Assembly: GCA_028023455.1 (NCBI GenBank)
Contig: JAQFVV010012669.1
Location: forward strand, 124,001 to 188,000
Reading direction: 5' to 3'
Source of the DNA: Epiperipatus broadwayi
Taxonomy: Eukaryota > Onychophora > Udeonychophora > Euonychophora > Peripatidae
DNA length: 64,000 bases
The translations under genes and the position numbers were made by a program. A model generated the notes under the pieces. That model was given only the letters and a program-made list of their open reading frames with translations. It had not been told where the DNA came from and did no database searches. Shown here piece after piece: positions 48,263-59,198 of the stretch. Each line of letters opens with the position of its first letter. Positions within the stretch are counted from its first letter, which is position 1.

Positions 48263-48799
48263 AGTTTTATATAAGATTGGAATTTTATGTAATTTATTAT
48301 ATGGAAGTGAGACTGGGATCTGATATAACATAAAGACATTAGAAAAATACAATTTAAGGATGCTCATAAAATTTTAAAATGATAAGTTCAGTATAAAGTC
48401 TATTATAAATTTATATTTTTATTTGATTAAACATGTAAAATGAATGCAACAGTGTAAGATATTTACAAAAGTATTTTATAAGAAACATGAATATAGTTTT
48501 TGTGGGAGAGGGAAAACATGTTTTCAATATAAAGATTATCTCAAAGATATTGTCAAGAAGTCCAATATTGATTGCTTTCATTAAGAAGATATAGCTAAGA
48601 ACAGAATTCAATAGAGAATTACCATTAAACAAGATGTTGAGGTATTTCAGAAAGAAAAGTTTGCTGCAGAGATTAGAAGAAATTTCGCGAAATACAAACA
48701 AACTAATAATGGACCAGTATATTTTCAATGTGGATGCATTTGTGATCAGCGCCACCACGTGGGTAAGAGCCACTTTTGTGTAAGATAAATTTTAGCAAC

Positions 48800-50335
48800 T
48801 TCCTCCCCATTCCATGAAATAAAATTTGTATATTAAAAGACATTTTTTCCCAGTGCTTTCTCAAGAAAAACTTGAAAAAAAGCTTTAATCATTTAACATG
48901 TTTGGTAAATACCTTAGGTATTTTATTCATTTATTTCTATAAAATAAAGCGGAGATTAAAACACATAAAATAAAACAAATGTTTAAAAACTAGTTTTTGA
49001 AACAATAATTAAATAATACCTTAAAAAAAATATTTATTTATGTATTTTTTGGACAATCCTGCAAAATTGTTAGTAGAGATAGGAAATATCTACAAATAAG
49101 ATAATTTTTTTAATATCTAAGTATTTTTATTACATTTAAAAGAACTGCCACTACAAATATATCCATGAAAACATTGCACTGCTTCCTTCCTCTTCTTGGA
49201 CTGGCTTTGGTATATAAGTAATTCTAGTTTACTTACCTGATTATTAGGAAATGTCTACAGCCAGAATATGATTCTCTGGAATGCTTCACCTCTAAGCTCC
49301 ATCCCTCATAGCGAGGAGACAAGAGAGCCTGGTTTGTCTTTATTATTCTTTCTGAACCAATATTTAGATCAACTTTAACTGGCAGGTCAATAATTGCTTG
49401 AAAACCCATTTAAAATCTCTATGTACAAAGTTATATTATTTCAATAATAAAATATTTACACTATTATTTAATTTTTTATGTGGGTGTTATTTCACTATTA
49501 ATAGCTATAATTTATTATATATATAGTCTGTATTGTTATAATTTTTATATTTTATTAGGATCACCAAACTAGGTCAATTTTAAATAAAAAGACTGATATA
49601 ATTTTCATTCCATTAGCACCAACTTATTAAAATAGTTCTTTGTTTTAAAAATCCAGTAATTTTAATTCAGAACCTCTTACCCACATAACTTGTTTACATT
49701 TTCAATTAATAAAAATGGTTTCATTTGCTTTTGTATTTTATTTTTTAATGTGTATTATTTACTAAGTCCTATTATATACGACAATTATGGATTTAGCCAG
49801 GATTTATTTAAGGGAAGAAATTCTAAATTTTCATACTTAGATTGTTTATTCATTACATTTTTAGAAACCATTAAAATGCCTTGCCCTTTATGTTGGATAA
49901 CTATTAAAAAAAAAAATCACAAATGCTTGGTTTGTTCCACTAATACTTTTTTAATTTTGTCAATTGTGCAAATGTAGGGGTTTTATTATAATCAAGACAA
50001 TTTGCATTAAATAATATTATCATGAAATTTGTTAAGAATTAAATATTTTTGCTTGCAATAATATCTTTTTAAAAATTATGTTTTTTACTCACCTTGTTTT
50101 CCTTAGATATGTAACATAGTGTGGATTATTGATCCATTATGAGTTTTTAGCTAGAGAACAAACCTAAGTCCTCATCCAAAGAAAAATTGTTTAGTAAAAT
50201 GTTAAAAAAATAATACGACATAAAAAAAAAAAAATATTGTTATTAAAATAGGAAAAGCTATTTAGTAAAACATGTAAACAGATAATAGAGCATAATGAAA
50301 AAAAAAAAAAATCGAAAGATAACATTGTTATTAAA
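48800..50335. other. AT-rich DNA, nothing recognised
   Basis: A GC-richer bit at 49,190-49,330 is unclassified. The open frame at 49,690-49,977 has no recognisable protein features beyond two CxxC pairs (near CPLCWI and CLVC), too little to call a gene. Confidence 0.4.
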
Positions 50336-50412
50336 AAAAGTTTTGCACAAGACAGCAGCAGAACCTCAAATTCCAAAGTCAGCCATTCTACCAGTACTCT
50401 AAACTGAATATG
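50336..50412 (-). repeat. tRNA-derived SINE fragment
   Basis: On the minus strand CAGTTTAGAGTACTGGTAGA then ATGGCTGACTTTGGAATTTG and AGGTTCTG give a tRNA-like D-arm, anticodon arm and T-arm order. Bases essential for a tRNA are lost, so it is called a SINE relic. Confidence 0.55.
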
Positions 50413-50489
50413 ATATTTAAAGTCAAAAATATCATTGATAAAGATAATTTCATTACATGCAGAATTATTGTAATTAGGAGGAAATATTT

Positions 50490-51060
50490 TTTAAATAAGT
50501 TTTATTTTTAAATAAATTATTAATAGTAATATGTTAGTTTTTACATAAATTAGGATGTTTAAATAAGAGGGATTGAGGAATCTAAACATTTTCATTTAAA
50601 AGTAAATTTTATTAATTGTAATGAGAAAAAGGCATAAGCTTGTTCAGTTTAGTGCAGTGGTAGAGTATATATATAGTATATTTCGAGGCTCAGACAATTG
50701 TCGCAATAAGTTTAAGAAAAGAAGTATTTTTCTTATAGTTAAATAAAAAATATTTACAATCAGAATGTGTTTCTAACAATAAAGTGATTCGGAAATCTAA
50801 CATTTACATTTAAGTTTTATTACCGCGACAAAATGATGACAGCCTATTTGGTTTAGTGTAATTATAAGAATATGTATGTAGTATATTTTGAGCTAGAGTC
50901 TCAAAGTTCAGACAATTGGCACAATAAGTTTAAGTAAAGAAATATTCCTCTTATTTTTAAATAATAAATATTTACACACTGAACATATTTCTAACAATGA
51001 AGTCATTCGAAAATGTAAACATGTTTATTTACTTATAAATTTTATTAATTATCTTGGGGT
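50490..51060 (+). repeat. Tandem array of ~210-bp tRNA-like units
   Basis: Units include CAGTTTAGTGCAGTGGTAGA at about 50,645 and TTGGTTTAGTGTAATTATAAG at about 50,848. Both are followed by a CTCAxxxxxCAGACAATTG phrase, GCAATAAGTTTAAG, then TTTCTAACAATxAAGT and a TTTTATTA end. A partial unit precedes 50,637. The tRNA-like head is shared with the SINE at 34,974. Confidence 0.7.
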
Positions 51061-54000
51061 CATGGCACCTCATGATGAAGCACCCTTGTGCCTTGTACAC
51101 CTGCATGTGGCAGCCCTGCTTGTGGTTCACAGATTGGTTTGTATAAGTATTGCAAAACTAATCTCTAGTGTAATATGTATTATTATTTCGTCTTACCTTT
51201 TTTCTCCTTTGGAATTGGAATAATTGTACTCATGTACAAGTAGCTAATGATGAGTTAACTAGATTGGAGCTATTGATGTTTTTAATATAGCTTGGCTCTA
51301 TTTCATCAAATAGAATCGTAAATAAAATAATAGATATCTTGTTCAATTTTTTATAAATTCTTATTTCTTAAGGTCATCCATCAGTCAGCTTATACTTATT
51401 GTCATCCTCCATAATCCCTTGCAGCATGTTCTCTAATATGTATGACCTAATTGAATATCTTTCTCTCTTCTTGGTTTGTTCAATGAATTTTTTTATATTT
51501 ATACTTACAATAGCATTTTACATTAATGACAGAAATGGAAACTAGACAACTGCCATTAAGCAAATTAAGCTCTTTTCTCACAAATGCATATAGTAATGCT
51601 ATTTTAATAATGGTTATATTTCATTAATTATTTTATGAAATAAATGTGGCTTACCCAGTATATTGATGTGCATAGTATTAAACATAAAATAATATGAAGG
51701 CAAAATAAATAAATTACTTAAAAATATATATCTATATACTTTTTAGTGAGTGATGAATATATATTTAAAAATAAATATATTTATTGCATTAGTTCCTAAT
51801 ATAAAGTAAGTCTATCTTTTCCAGTTTCAATGATTGAAATTGCCATCTCTCATTTAGATATGATTGAAGATAACATCTTTTTTTTAAATACAGTTTTGTT
51901 TTTTCAATATTAAAAATTTGTTGTTAGTATATTAACTTTTTTTTTGATGATGTTGACCAATTCAAACAAAACTTCCTGTAATTTTTTTGTCATTATTAGC
52001 AGATTCACTCTAGACAATGTTGACATGAAGATGGTTTTGTTTTTCAAATCTAAAGAATCAGTCATGATTAGCAATTTTCTACCCTCAGCCTTCATGGAGT
52101 AATTCAATTTAATAAAATCAATGTATTTTTTGTTATATTTTTCAGACCATGTTGTGTCCAGGGTAAAAAAAAATTAAATCTAAATTATTCTACTTATTTA
52201 TTTTTTTCTCTAGGATTATTTTAAAGTGAAACTATTTGTAGAGAATATCGAAAATGTTGAATATTTGTAACAACATATTATCAAAACATGGAACAAAATT
52301 ACTTTTGACAAATCTCAAAATCTGAATATAGGAGTTAATGTTTGGCAAATTGCCTTTGTTTTCGGTATAAGAATTATAGATGATTTATGGAACACCTTGT
52401 ATGTTAACTACCTAAAATTTTGTAGAAGAAAAATTAGTTTTGATTTCATAATAAATATAATGTCTAAAGTTTTCATTTTAAGCTATTTCTAGCTGACTGT
52501 CAAAATATTTTAGTTAAGCATTTTAAATGTGTACAAGTTGTAGCTATGAAGATGTGTTTGATTAGTAGACTATACTTGCTTTAAAATATAATAAAACTGT
52601 AAATAGTTAAACTATTTAAAGGTTGAAATATCAATAGATTAGTGTAGAAAGATGGTTTCAAACAAGTAGCTGAGTTTAATGAGGAAAGATAATGGTGAAG
52701 TATCCTAACAAAAGTGTTATTTTTCACGATTAAGCACATCAATTTAATTATTATTGTATATACATAGTTGTTGGGATTAAATATAAAAATAGTTGCTTTG
52801 AATAGTAGGACTATGAAAAAAACCATAGAAGATAATAAATTTGTAGTCAAAGATGAAAAAAAAAAAAAGGTAAGATATAGTTGGATCTTGTGAGTTGTTT
52901 GTGAGACAAAGTGAATGGGTTGTGGGGAAAGAAGCAAAAAATTATAGCGTTGTTTTGAAAATAGTAATAGATATAATGTAGTAACATGAAATGAGGAATT
53001 AGAATGCTTTAGTAAAATAGAAAATAAATATTAAAATTATAAAAAGTGATAAGTGAAAGTTTGTTAAAGTTATAAGCAAAAAAAAACATAATAATAATGA
53101 ACATATAATTTTAAGAACAACAAATGGAAATTTATTTATAGAAAACTTTCAATTAGATTTCAGTCAGATTACATAATGATTCAAAATAGGTTTACTAATT
53201 AGGTGTACATATAATATACAGCTCTTAAATTAGATTTAGATTTATACTTAATAGTGATAAACTGAAATTATCTTTTAAGACAAAGTAAACCAAGAATAAA
53301 ATGCATTAACTATTAAGAAATTGGAATGTGATATTTGCTGAATAAGAATAAAATGAATCCAAAGCTACAGGAGTAATGGTATATTACAAAAAAAGTAAAA
53401 GAGCAAATAATCTATATAGAAAGCAATGAGATAATTAGCAAATTGGTAAAGAGAAGAAAATGGGGGAAAATATAAATATTAATGATGATGAAAGAATGTA
53501 TAAGAAGCTTAACACTAAATGGAAGCATAAAACTGATAAGGCTAGACACATGTAATTGAAAGAAGAATTTAGAAGTGTAGAAAAATTACAGAGGAAAAGG
53601 TTTAATATATGGCAGAATAAAAGGTTAGATGGAAAAAATTATCTTCAAATACAGGATTATTAATCCAGAACTCCTGGTTTTCTAGCATTTGCTGATATAT
53701 GATTTTACTCAATTAAAAAGAACATTTAATAATTCAGCAATACATCTTTTTATTCATTATTCAAACCAATCCATTTTTTTTACTTTTTCAATCCTTATTT
53801 TATTAAAATTAATCCGAGCTGATAGTTTCGATTGCCCAGCAATCTTTCTCAGAGTTACAAAACATATAAATACACAAATACTTAATCATATAAACATATA
53901 TATATACTTGTAAATATATCATTTTTTTTACATATGCTATTATCTATATATATATATATTGTATATGCATCATTATAAATCTTCCATATTTATAAAGCAG

Positions 54001-54259
54001 CCAATGCTTTTAAAAAACAAACAAAGATTAAATAATAAATATTAATTTTAATATTCATTGGCTATTAAACATTTACTTTTATATTGATATAGCACCTTTT
54101 TCATAAGATTCTGAAAATATGTTGGCAAAATCATAAAACCATTCAGTATTGTTTTAGCTTACTGGATGTAATGATATTTAATATACTACTGTAAAGATAT
54201 ATATTTTTTGATACTAGGCATGTGAAATGAATGAAAAAACAAACAGATTTTCTAAAAGA
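51061..54259. other. AT-rich intergenic DNA, nothing recognised
   Basis: A GC-richer patch at 51,058-51,150 is unclassified. The 118-codon minus-strand frame at 52,581-52,937 is low-complexity and hydrophobic, typical of an A-rich complementary strand. I see no supported gene. Confidence 0.45.
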
Positions 54260-54485
54260 CTTGTATGCGGAACTTGAGCATAGTTTTCTTGGGAGAAACA
54301 AACCTTATTTATAAAGATTCAAATCATTCTATATTGATTGCTTTTATTGTGAAGATATAGTTGAGGATACTTATAATGGAGATCTATAAATAAATGAAGT
54401 GATGAAATCTTTCAGAAAAAAAAAAAAAATTTCTGCCAAAATTAAAAGATAATTCACAAGATTTCTCAATTATAAAAGATGATGT
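54260..54485 (+). mobile_element. Fragment of LINE family 3 C-terminal region
   Basis: It parallels 48,480-48,690: both share GCATAGTTTTCTTGGGAGA / AATATAGTTTTTGTGGGAGA, then ATAAAGATT, ATTGATTGCTTT, GAAGATATAG and GATGAAATCTTTCAGAAA-like blocks. It is a short, heavily decayed piece. Confidence 0.6.
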
Positions 54486-55360
54486 ATACAACTATTTTCC
54501 TTTTATATATTAGTTTGTGCAATTACAACAAAACTCAAAATTTATCCTTTTATTTTTTGTTTCTTTTCATTTTTTTTATATTTTTTTTTTGGAATATTCA
54601 TTTACAAATAGTTGATAATAAACTATGATAGCATTTTTATAAACATTTTATTTCCAGAAATATTCTGTTAGATTTTGTAATTAAAATGTTTAGTTGCTAT
54701 TTGTAAGAAAAAGGAAGCTCGCTTTGGCAAACTAAGAAACATAAAACAAAAACATGGCAATCAAACTTAGTAATTTATTAAACAGTTTTTTTTTTTTTTT
54801 TAAATTTATTTATTGTACTGTGACTAGATTCAAGATTAAATTAAAGTTTTTAAGTAAATTGTGACATGGTAAAGTAATGAAATGTGGTGATTTTGAATAT
54901 TCGATGTTTTTTTTTCATAATTTTTGTCCCATTATATCGATTTTTGAATTAATATAATGAAATTGCATATATTTCAGATTATTGGAAAGTTAAGGCCAAA
55001 AATAGCAAATGATAGTTCCTAGATGATGGGGTTTATTTGGAAGAGAAACTATCTAAATCAAATACAGTATTCCATCTCATCCTCCTAAAATATGTTTATG
55101 ATTATTTCAATCATTTAAATATACTTTCAGTATTTTTTTTAACCTACCTTTATGTAAACAACAATTATTTTTCTTCCAGTATAAAATAAAAAACTCAGTT
55201 ATATTAAAAGTGCATAGTACATCACAAAATAGTCTTGATTATTTATCCAAATAGTTAAACCCTGGCCTAGTTTAACACAGTGATATAGTGATGGATTCTA
55301 GTTTTTAATTTAAATGTGTAATTGAATTAGAAATTGACTGACCTATAGTTATAAAGACTG
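54486..55360. other. AT-rich DNA before LINE copy A
   Basis: Nothing is recognised except a weak tRNA-like phrase (GCCTAGTTTAACACAGTGAT) near 55,264-55,284. Confidence 0.4.
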
Positions 55361-55539
55361 AATGAGGGAGGGGAAATTCTTTCATCTACAGATGCATGTT
55401 TGTTAATGTAATGATCAGCGAAGAGTTTGCAGGTGTGACATGTCTGTTATATAGTAAAGATGGGTTGCATTTAGGAAAACAAGGAAATGAAGTTTTAGGG
55501 AGTTTGATTTATAAAGAATTTTTTTCGGGAAACTTATAA
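55361..55539 (+). pseudogene. SGNH-esterase-like ORF1 C-terminus
   Basis: The frame is open from after a TGA near 55,358 to TAA at 55,537-55,539. It reads SEEFAGVTCLLYSKDGLHLG then KQGNEVLGSLIYKEFFSGN. The SKDGLHLxxxGNxVLG phrase, with catalytic-type Asp and His at 55,459-55,470, is the C-terminal signature of SGNH (GDSL) hydrolases, known in ORF1 of CR1-type LINEs. The catalytic-Ser part is missing because the copy is cut at its 5' end. The next frame opens at 55,515 and overlaps this end by about 25 bp across a T7 tract (55,519-55,525), so esterase and endonuclease may once have been one frame or overlapping frames. Confidence 0.72.
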
Positions 55540-55634
55540 AGGGGGGTGGGTTTTTAAATTGTAATATTATTAAAAAGAATGGATGGAATATAAGAAGTAA
55601 GCAAAAGGAATTTGATTTTGATATAAATATAGAT

Positions 55635-57839
55635 ATGGAGAAGGAATGGGTTTGTAAAATTAATGGTAAGAAAGTAATTTATAAATGTAATGGAGAAGAA
55701 AGAATTAAAAGAATTTATAAAAGAGTAGTTAGGAAAGAAGAAATTGTTAAAATTGGGTTTTTGAATATGCAAGGTGGTAGGAAACCAGAAAAGTGGATGG
55801 AATTAAATAAAACAATTGAAAATGAAGAGCTTGGGGTATTAGCAGTAGTGGAAACACATTTAAGAGAAGAAGAAGAACCTATTTTGGAACAGTTGGTATG
55901 GCAGGGTATAAATAGAAAAAAAAAAGAAAAAAGGGGTGGTGGTATAGGTGTTATATCAAAAAAATATTTAAATATTGTTAAATGTCAAGAACACTTGTGG
56001 TTTGAAATAAGGTTGGGTAGACAAGAATGGATGGTGGCTATAGTTTATATAGCTACTGGAGATAGTGAAATTATATTGGAGTGGAATAGTAACGTATACG
56101 AATGTTTAGTTAAGGATATACAAAGTTTTAAAGAAAAGGGGAAGAGAATAATGGTTATAGGGGATATGGATGGACATATTGAAGAAATTGATGATGTAGA
56201 TAATAAAAATGGACAGCTTTTGAAGAATTTTTGTCAGAAAGTGAATTTGAGTATTGGAAATTTATTAAATATTTATGAGGGACAATACACATGGTCCAGA
56301 AATAATATATTTCACACAATAGATTATGTATTGGTAGAGAAAGAGGGAATAAATAAAATACGGAAAATTAAGGTATTTGATAATGAAGAAAAAGTATGCA
56401 CTAGTGATCATAATTTCATTGTAATTGAAATGGTTAGTAATGTGATGGAGAATAGAAATAAAAGTAGAAATAATAGTGAAAGATGTGGATGGAGAGTAAA
56501 TGATAAGAATAAGTTGGAAGAGTATAAAATACAAGTTGAAGAAATAATGGAAGAGTGGGTTGGGGATGAGTATAAGGATTGGTGTAAGGAAGTAGAAAAA
56601 GTGGCAAATAGGGTTTTAGGTGAGAATATTGAAAAGAATAAAAGTAATAAAAAAATTAAAATTAGTAAAAGTGTAAAAGAAAGGAAAGAAGCATGTAGAG
56701 AATATAAGTGTGCTATTAAGAATAAGGAAAGTGAAAAAGATATTAATGCTAAATGGGAAAAGTACTTAGAAAAGAAGAAGTTGGCTAAAATAGATATTTA
56801 TAGAGAGAGAATGAAATTGAATAGTAAATTGTTGGAGGATATTAATAAAAGTGGAAGAGATGGAAGTAAAAAATTTTGGAATTATATTAAAAGGAGAAAT
56901 GTAGGGGAGAGAGAGTTAGTATTACTAGATGATGAGGGAACTGAGTGTAGTTCTAGAGAAGATTTAGAGAGAATCTTAAATAGTTATGTAATGAATATAG
57001 AAAAGATGTTAGATGTGAATGATAGAATGTTAGAAAATATGAAAGAATATAGTAATGGGAATATTAGTTTTTCAGAAAATGAACTAAATGAGGTAGAGAA
57101 GAAATTGAAAAGTGGGAAGGCAAGAGGTTTAGATGGATGGGCAGCAGAGATGGTAATGAATTTAGGATATAGGGCAAAAGTAAAGTTATTATCCTGTTTT
57201 AATAAAATGGCACAGAATAGAGTTTTCCCAAGTAGTTGGAGTAATACAAGAGTAAGGTTATTATTTAAAGGAAAGGGTAAGGATCATAGAAAGTTGAATA
57301 ATTATAGACCGATAGTGGTAACATCAGTTTTATATAAAGTTTTCTCGTATATGGTGGCTAGTAAAGTTGTAAAATGGATGGAAGGGAATAATGTAGTGGG
57401 TGAAATGCAAGGAGGTTTTAGATTAGATAGGCATATAGGAGATAGTTTATTTGTAGTTACACAACTTATGGATATGAGTAGGAATGCAGATAAACAGTTA
57501 TATATGAGTTTTATAGATATAGAGAAGGCATATGATAGAGTAAATAGAAATAGATTATGGATAAGTTTAGCAAATTTGGGAATGGATGAAGCTTTAATAG
57601 ATATTATTAAGAAATTATATGAAAATAATTATTATATATATCAATTAGAGAATATAGAATCAATTAAAGTTAAAAATGGTGTGGGACTAAGGCAAGGATG
57701 CCCTATGTCACCTATTTTGTTTGTGTTGTATTTGAGTGAAATGGAAAGAGCAATAGAAAGATTAGGAAGAGGGATAGAGATACCGTTAATAGGTAGTAAG
57801 GGAGTATATATTTTGTCAGGTCTTTTTTTTTGCAGATGA
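55635..57839 (+). CDS. LINE family 2 endonuclease-reverse transcriptase (copy A, part 1)
   Basis: A 734-codon frame. Residues ~38-266 form an APE-type endonuclease: IGFLNMQGG (N44), VVETHL (E73), GDMD (176-179, where the usual catalytic Asn of GDxN is Asp) and TSDHN (SDH 257-259). A basic linker rich in Lys and Glu follows. Reverse transcriptase spans ~495 onward: KARGLDGWAAEM, NNYRPIVVTSVLYKVF (NYRPI 556-560), MQGGFR (591-596), SFIDIEKAYDRVNR with catalytic D628, and GLRQGCPMSPILF (684-696). The frame ends at FFCR-stop because a T tract at 57,823-57,831 has nine T where eight would keep frame into FADD. The start chosen is the first ATG of the endonuclease frame. It nicks target DNA and reverse-transcribes its own RNA. 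Confidence 0.93.
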   Translation: MEKEWVCKINGKKVIYKCNGEERIKRIYKRVVRKEEIVKIGFLNMQGGRKPEKWMELNKTIENEELGVLAVVETHLREEEEPILEQLVWQGINRKKKEKRGGGIGVISKKYLNIVKCQEHLWFEIRLGRQEWMVAIVYIATGDSEIILEWNSNVYECLVKDIQSFKEKGKRIMVIGDMDGHIEEIDDVDNKNGQLLKNFCQKVNLSIGNLLNIYEGQYTWSRNNIFHTIDYVLVEKEGINKIRKIKVFDNEEKVCTSDHNFIVIEMVSNVMENRNKSRNNSERCGWRVNDKNKLEEYKIQVEEIMEEWVGDEYKDWCKEVEKVANRVLGENIEKNKSNKKIKISKSVKERKEACREYKCAIKNKESEKDINAKWEKYLEKKKLAKIDIYRERMKLNSKLLEDINKSGRDGSKKFWNYIKRRNVGERELVLLDDEGTECSSREDLERILNSYVMNIEKMLDVNDRMLENMKEYSNGNISFSENELNEVEKKLKSGKARGLDGWAAEMVMNLGYRAKVKLLSCFNKMAQNRVFPSSWSNTRVRLLFKGKGKDHRKLNNYRPIVVTSVLYKVFSYMVASKVVKWMEGNNVVGEMQGGFRLDRHIGDSLFVVTQLMDMSRNADKQLYMSFIDIEKAYDRVNRNRLWISLANLGMDEALIDIIKKLYENNYYIYQLENIESIKVKNGVGLRQGCPMSPILFVLYLSEMERAIERLGRGIEIPLIGSKGVYILSGLFFCR

Positions 57840-59055
57840 TATATTTTTGTGTGCAGAAAAAAGAGAAGATATGGAAGTTATGTTGAGGACATGTGCAAGG
57901 GTGGGTAAAGAGATGGGGATTAAATTTAGTGAAGAAAAATCAAATATAATGATGGTTAATACTGAGGAAAGAGAAGATGTAGAATTTTTATTGGGAGATA
58001 TTAAGTTAAGTGTGGTGAATAGATATAGTTATTTGGGAATTATTTTAAGTAATCAGAAAAATTATTTGGATGAATGGGAGAAAAAATTGATAAATGAAGC
58101 AAAGAAAAGAAAGGGATTGATAAAGAAATTAACAGTATTTTCATATAATAAATATGATGTAGCTAGAATTATATGGAAAGGAGTTGCAGTAGCAGGGTTA
58201 ACATATGGTAATGATGCATTATATGTTAGTAAAAAGATATTAGATTATTTAGAAAAAGCTCAAAGGGAAGTAGGAAGACATGCATTGGATGCAGAAGTAT
58301 GGACAGCAAGGGAGGCAATTCAAGGAGAAATGGGATGGTCAAGTTTTCATATGAGAGATGCAAAAAGTAAAATGAAAATGTTTGGTAGATTGCAGTTTAT
58401 GGATAATAAAAGAATAGCTAAAATAGTATTTAATTGGGTTATGAGTAAAGGGCAGGTAACAAGATGGGTGAGAAAGGTAATGCGGTATGCAAAAGATTTG
58501 GATAAAGAATTTATATCAGTATATTTGTACAAAAGATGGGATGATTGTGTTAAGAGGATTATTGAGTGTTATAGTAGTAAGGAATGGGATAAAAGAATAA
58601 ATTTATTAATAAAGACTAGGGAGTTAGAGAGATGGAGAAATAGTATGGAGAGTAAAAAGAGTTTAAATATATATAGAAATAAACAGAATATTAGGTGTGA
58701 GTTAATATATGATAATAGTAAGGAAAGTAGTTTATTGTTTAAGGCTCGAACGGGATCTTTAGCTACAAAAGAATATACATGTAAATGGAAAAATATGGGT
58801 GATTTATTTTGTAAATTATGTAAGGAAGGAATTGAAAATATTAGGCATTTGTTAATTGAATGTAAATGTTTGAAAACAGAAAGGGTACATATAATGAAGT
58901 TGTGGAAAAATAAATATGAAAAGAGTGATTATACAGAAAGTGAATTATTGGTTTTTATGCTGGGTTTGGGAAAAGATAAGGGGGATTTAGATATAAAGGT
59001 TATAGAGTTGACAAAAATTATGTTGTGGAAATGGGATAGAGCAGATTATGGGTAA
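57832..59055 (+). CDS. LINE family 2 RT end, thumb and zinc-knuckle C-terminus (copy A, part 2)
   Basis: Reading from GCAGATGATATA gives ADDIFLCAEKRE, completing the FADD catalytic motif; the first ATG in this frame is later. Further RT blocks are EEKSNIMMVN and YSYLGIILSN. The C-terminal part includes DAEVWTAREAIQGEMGW and LLFKARTGSLATKEY, then a zinc-knuckle-like CKLCKEGIENIRHLLIEC (counted from the first ATG, C322, C325, H334, C339) of the type found in several APE-LINE clades. It stops at TAA in ATGGGTAAAT. It forms one polyprotein with part 1 apart from the T-tract shift. Confidence 0.92.
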   Translation, partial: ADDIFLCAEKREDMEVMLRTCARVGKEMGIKFSEEKSNIMMVNTEEREDVEFLLGDIKLSVVNRYSYLGIILSNQKNYLDEWEKKLINEAKKRKGLIKKLTVFSYNKYDVARIIWKGVAVAGLTYGNDALYVSKKILDYLEKAQREVGRHALDAEVWTAREAIQGEMGWSSFHMRDAKSKMKMFGRLQFMDNKRIAKIVFNWVMSKGQVTRWVRKVMRYAKDLDKEFISVYLYKRWDDCVKRIIECYSSKEWDKRINLLIKTRELERWRNSMESKKSLNIYRNKQNIRCELIYDNSKESSLLFKARTGSLATKEYTCKWKNMGDLFCKLCKEGIENIRHLLIECKCLKTERVHIMKLWKNKYEKSDYTESELLVFMLGLGKDKGDLDIKVIELTKIMLWKWDRADYG

Positions 59056-59198
59056 ATTTAGAGTGGGGAATGTAAAAGAAAGTGGCTAACAGGTTTATCT
59101 GGGCATAATTGCTGAGATATTCTTGACTTCGTTTAAGGAGAAGCCATAATACATCACATCACATGGGATGATGTGCTCTTCCGAAATGTCAAGAGTAT

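Larger units (their letters stand above)
43330..48790 (+). mobile_element. LINE family 3, split by nested insertions
   Basis: The RT start (43,330-43,550) reads KSKGDREGWSLDVSNIAKVF, SKILLNKLFPVKIEKLS and HYGFKESRSI, matching LINE RT blocks 1-3. Next pieces lie at about 44,990-45,490 (ETGLKQG; FADDCAIL near 45,191-45,214; then LENVNQFISLKDFLN, SAAFNKFKSKIFY). The domain resumes after 48,262 with LLYGSETG, LEKYNLRML, then YKDYLKDIVKKSNIDCFH and FQCGCICDQRHHVGKSHF, a C-terminal zinc-finger-like end at about 48,780. SINE copies and an LTR element interrupt it. Decay is heavy. Confidence 0.82.
55361..59165 (+). mobile_element. LINE family 2, longest copy (copy A)
   Basis: The order is the tail of an SGNH-esterase-like domain (55,361-55,539), an APE endonuclease and reverse transcriptase frame (55,635-57,839), and, after a one-base frameshift in a T tract, the rest of RT, thumb and a zinc-knuckle C-terminus (to 59,055). 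A short 3' UTR then ends in ACATCACATCACAT. The 5' end is cut within the esterase. It is an APE-type non-LTR retrotransposon with no RNase H domain seen. Clade is unresolved from sequence alone. Divergence from copy B is low, so both insertions are fairly young. Confidence 0.93.

Noticed and set aside
48411-48773. 120-codon minus-strand open frame
   Set aside because: It is antisense to the C-terminal coding remnant of LINE family 3 on the + strand, which has recognisable protein similarity.
49690-49977. 95-codon frame with two CxxC pairs
   Set aside because: The spacing fits no zinc-binding family I know and the rest is hydrophobic AT-rich translation.
52581-52937. 118-codon minus-strand open frame
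   Set aside because: It is hydrophobic and low in complexity with no motif, as expected from the complement of A-rich DNA.
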